Shown one piece after another: positions 6,421 to 7,419 of a stretch of DNA of 7,419 nt. The stretch comes from an uncultured Porphyromonas sp. (GTDB taxonomy: Bacteria; Bacteroidota; Bacteroidia; Bacteroidales; Porphyromonadaceae): the NCBI GenBank assembly GCA_945875135.1, contig CAMCJO010000105.1, positions 1 to 7,419 on the forward strand. The letters run 5' to 3'. A model generated the notes under the pieces. That model had not been told where the DNA came from, made no database searches, and saw only the letters and a list, made by a program, of their open reading frames with translations. The translations under genes were made by a program, and so were the position numbers. Within the stretch, counting starts at the first letter, position 1; each line of letters opens with the position of its first letter.

Positions 6421-7419
6421 ATGAAACGAACAATCAAAACATTATCTCTCGTTCTAGCATCTCTATCAGCTCTGCTGTTTGCGAGCAGTTGCAAGGACGA
6501 CCTAAAGCCCCAAGAGCAGGAGGTGGACTTCACCGTCTCCTGCACACCACCACAAGCTCATATAGAGCGTGAGGGACAGATGGTGACCACCCAGCTCTTA
6601 GTCACAGAGCAAGAGGTGGAGTGCCCACGTCCGACAAAGTATAGCGTCAGCTTTGCTTATGACGAGACAGTAGGCACGCTCCTCTTCCTCGGTAAGAGCG
6701 TACAGAGTGGTGCCTCTATCCCGCTAGCGTCCCTGACCAACCTTAGCCTGACTTATCAAGCTAAGGAGCTTATGGGTAACAAAGTCAAAGTGACCGTCAC
6801 AAACGATGCCCCTAAGGCTGTAAGCAAAGAGGCAGCGTGGTCAGTCACTGCCGACGGCACCTACAGTGTTGAGACCTCACAAGAGGGGCAGGGCGAGCTT
6901 GTCGTCCTTGGTGCAAAAGACCTGAAGCGTGTGCCATCAGGCACTAAGCTGACGGTCACCGCGACTCCAGCCGACGGCTGGGAGCTAGTCGCTCTAACCG
7001 CTAATGATGTGAACATACTCAGTAGCAAGACGTTTGAGGTAACTGAGAATACGATGGTGCGCGCCACCTTTACTAAGAAGGCTCCAACGACCTATGCCGT
7101 CACGCTCGTCAAAGAGGGTGAAGGCGAGGTTACTATCACAGGAGCCGATGACCTTAATCGAGTGCCAGCAGGCACCAAGCTGACAGTCACGGCTAAGCCA
7201 GCCGATGGGTGGGAGCTAACGGTTCTAACGGCAAACGGTGCGGACGTACTACCTAGTGAGAGCTTTGTAGTCTACAACCCCACAGAGGTTAAAGCAGTCT
7301 TCACCAAGAAGGCTCCTAAGACCTATCCAGTCACGCTCGTCAAAGAGGGTGAAGGTACGGTCGCTATATCAGGAGCGGACAACTTAGATGCCGTTGTGGC
7401 GGGGTCTAAGCTGACGGTC
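6421..7419 (+). CDS. Second TraQ-like repeat lipoprotein, paralogue of the first; truncated by the right edge
   Basis: Open from ATG 6421 to the window end: 333 codons with no stop. Residues 1-23 are a lipoprotein signal (MKRTIKTLSLVLASL, ending FASSC) with Cys24. KDD follows the cysteine, resembling the lipoprotein export signal that sends Bacteroidota lipoproteins to the cell surface. The N-terminal domain (24-147) is the same length as in the first lipoprotein. It shares the 13-residue block VECPRPTKYSVSF at the same positions (66-78), plus GTLLFLG and LSLTYQAKEL. InlB-like repeats start at residue 148, as in the paralogue. Unlike the first, it does not follow a tra gene directly. It may be transcribed by read-through or from its own promoter, but none is visible. 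Lipid anchoring and repeat fold are well supported; function is inferred as surface contact during transfer. Confidence 0.85.
   Translation, partial: MKRTIKTLSLVLASLSALLFASSCKDDLKPQEQEVDFTVSCTPPQAHIEREGQMVTTQLLVTEQEVECPRPTKYSVSFAYDETVGTLLFLGKSVQSGASIPLASLTNLSLTYQAKELMGNKVKVTVTNDAPKAVSKEAAWSVTADGTYSVETSQEGQGELVVLGAKDLKRVPSGTKLTVTATPADGWELVALTANDVNILSSKTFEVTENTMVRATFTKKAPTTYAVTLVKEGEGEVTITGADDLNRVPAGTKLTVTAKPADGWELTVLTANGADVLPSESFVVYNPTEVKAVFTKKAPKTYPVTLVKEGEGTVAISGADNLDAVVAGSKLTV
6862..7419 (+). repeat. 231-bp repeats in the second lipoprotein gene (two complete units and part of a third)
   Basis: Units begin at 6862, 7093 and 7324, exactly 231 bp apart, the same period as in the first lipoprotein gene. 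The third unit is cut by the window end. Its last 54 bases (7366-7419) are identical to 5254-5307 in unit 4 of the first gene, and the match may continue outside the window. Units 1 and 2 here are more distant from the other gene's units, so similarity is patchy. Confidence 0.9.

Larger units (their letters stand above)
1..7419 (+). mobile_element. Segment of a Bacteroidales CTnDOT-type integrative conjugative element (transfer region)
   Basis: The ordered same-strand set DUF3408 protein, TraD-like protein, TraE (DUF4134), TraF (DUF4133) and TraG ATPase is the signature of conjugative transposon transfer operons in Bacteroidota. Neither end of the element, nor an integrase, relaxase or origin of transfer, lies in the window. 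Genes expected after traG in CTnDOT-like elements (traI, traJ, traK, traM, traN and so on) are not present up to the right edge. Two large repeat lipoproteins occupy that place instead. Whether the element is active cannot be judged from this segment. Confidence 0.85.

Noticed and set aside
4519..7419. CRISPR array or DNA-level regulatory repeats
   Set aside because: The repeats are 231 bp long, in frame and protein-coding, with no spacers. They are protein domain repeats.

Overview
The window is part of a Bacteroidales integrative conjugative element of the CTnDOT type. The diagnostic part is an ordered, same-strand transfer block: a DUF3408 protein, a TraD-like membrane protein, TraE (DUF4134), TraF (DUF4133) and the TraG conjugation ATPase. 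Near-balanced base composition, A-rich leaders before start codons instead of Shine-Dalgarno motifs, and lipoprotein signals of Bacteroidota type suggest a Porphyromonas-like host. The genus is an inference from general character, not from a marker gene.

Layout, all on the + strand. A short hairpin-rich leader (1-39) precedes the DUF3408 gene (ATG at 67, stop at 378). The TraD-like gene (383-889), traE (906-1244), traF (1241-1564) and traG (1543-4056) follow with gaps of 4 and 16 bases, then overlaps of 4 and 22 bases. This is a single translationally coupled operon for the core of the mating channel: VirB2-, VirB3- and VirB4-like parts. Twenty-one bases after traG begins a 632-residue lipoprotein (4078-5976). 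Its N-terminal domain (residues about 24-147) resembles the small conjugation lipoprotein TraQ (DUF3872), and it continues into six tandem repeats of about 77 residues resembling the divergent InlB B-repeat. A second paralogue starts at 6421 and runs off the right edge after two full repeats and part of a third.

The 444 bases between the two lipoproteins (5977-6420) hold no convincing intact gene. They contain a 49-codon ORF overlapping the first lipoprotein's stop in another frame, a + strand reading frame with no ATG (6124-6381), and a short minus-strand frame with strong coiled-coil character (6076-6165). I read this as a scar of broken genes.

The part most worth following up is the pair of long, repeat-built TraQ-like lipoproteins placed right after traG, where CTnDOT-type elements normally continue with further channel genes. 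Their repeats are close in DNA sequence within one gene and between the two genes, which implies recent duplication and exchange. The likely location is the outer membrane, possibly the cell surface; a role in cell contact, mating-pair stabilisation or surface exclusion is inference only.
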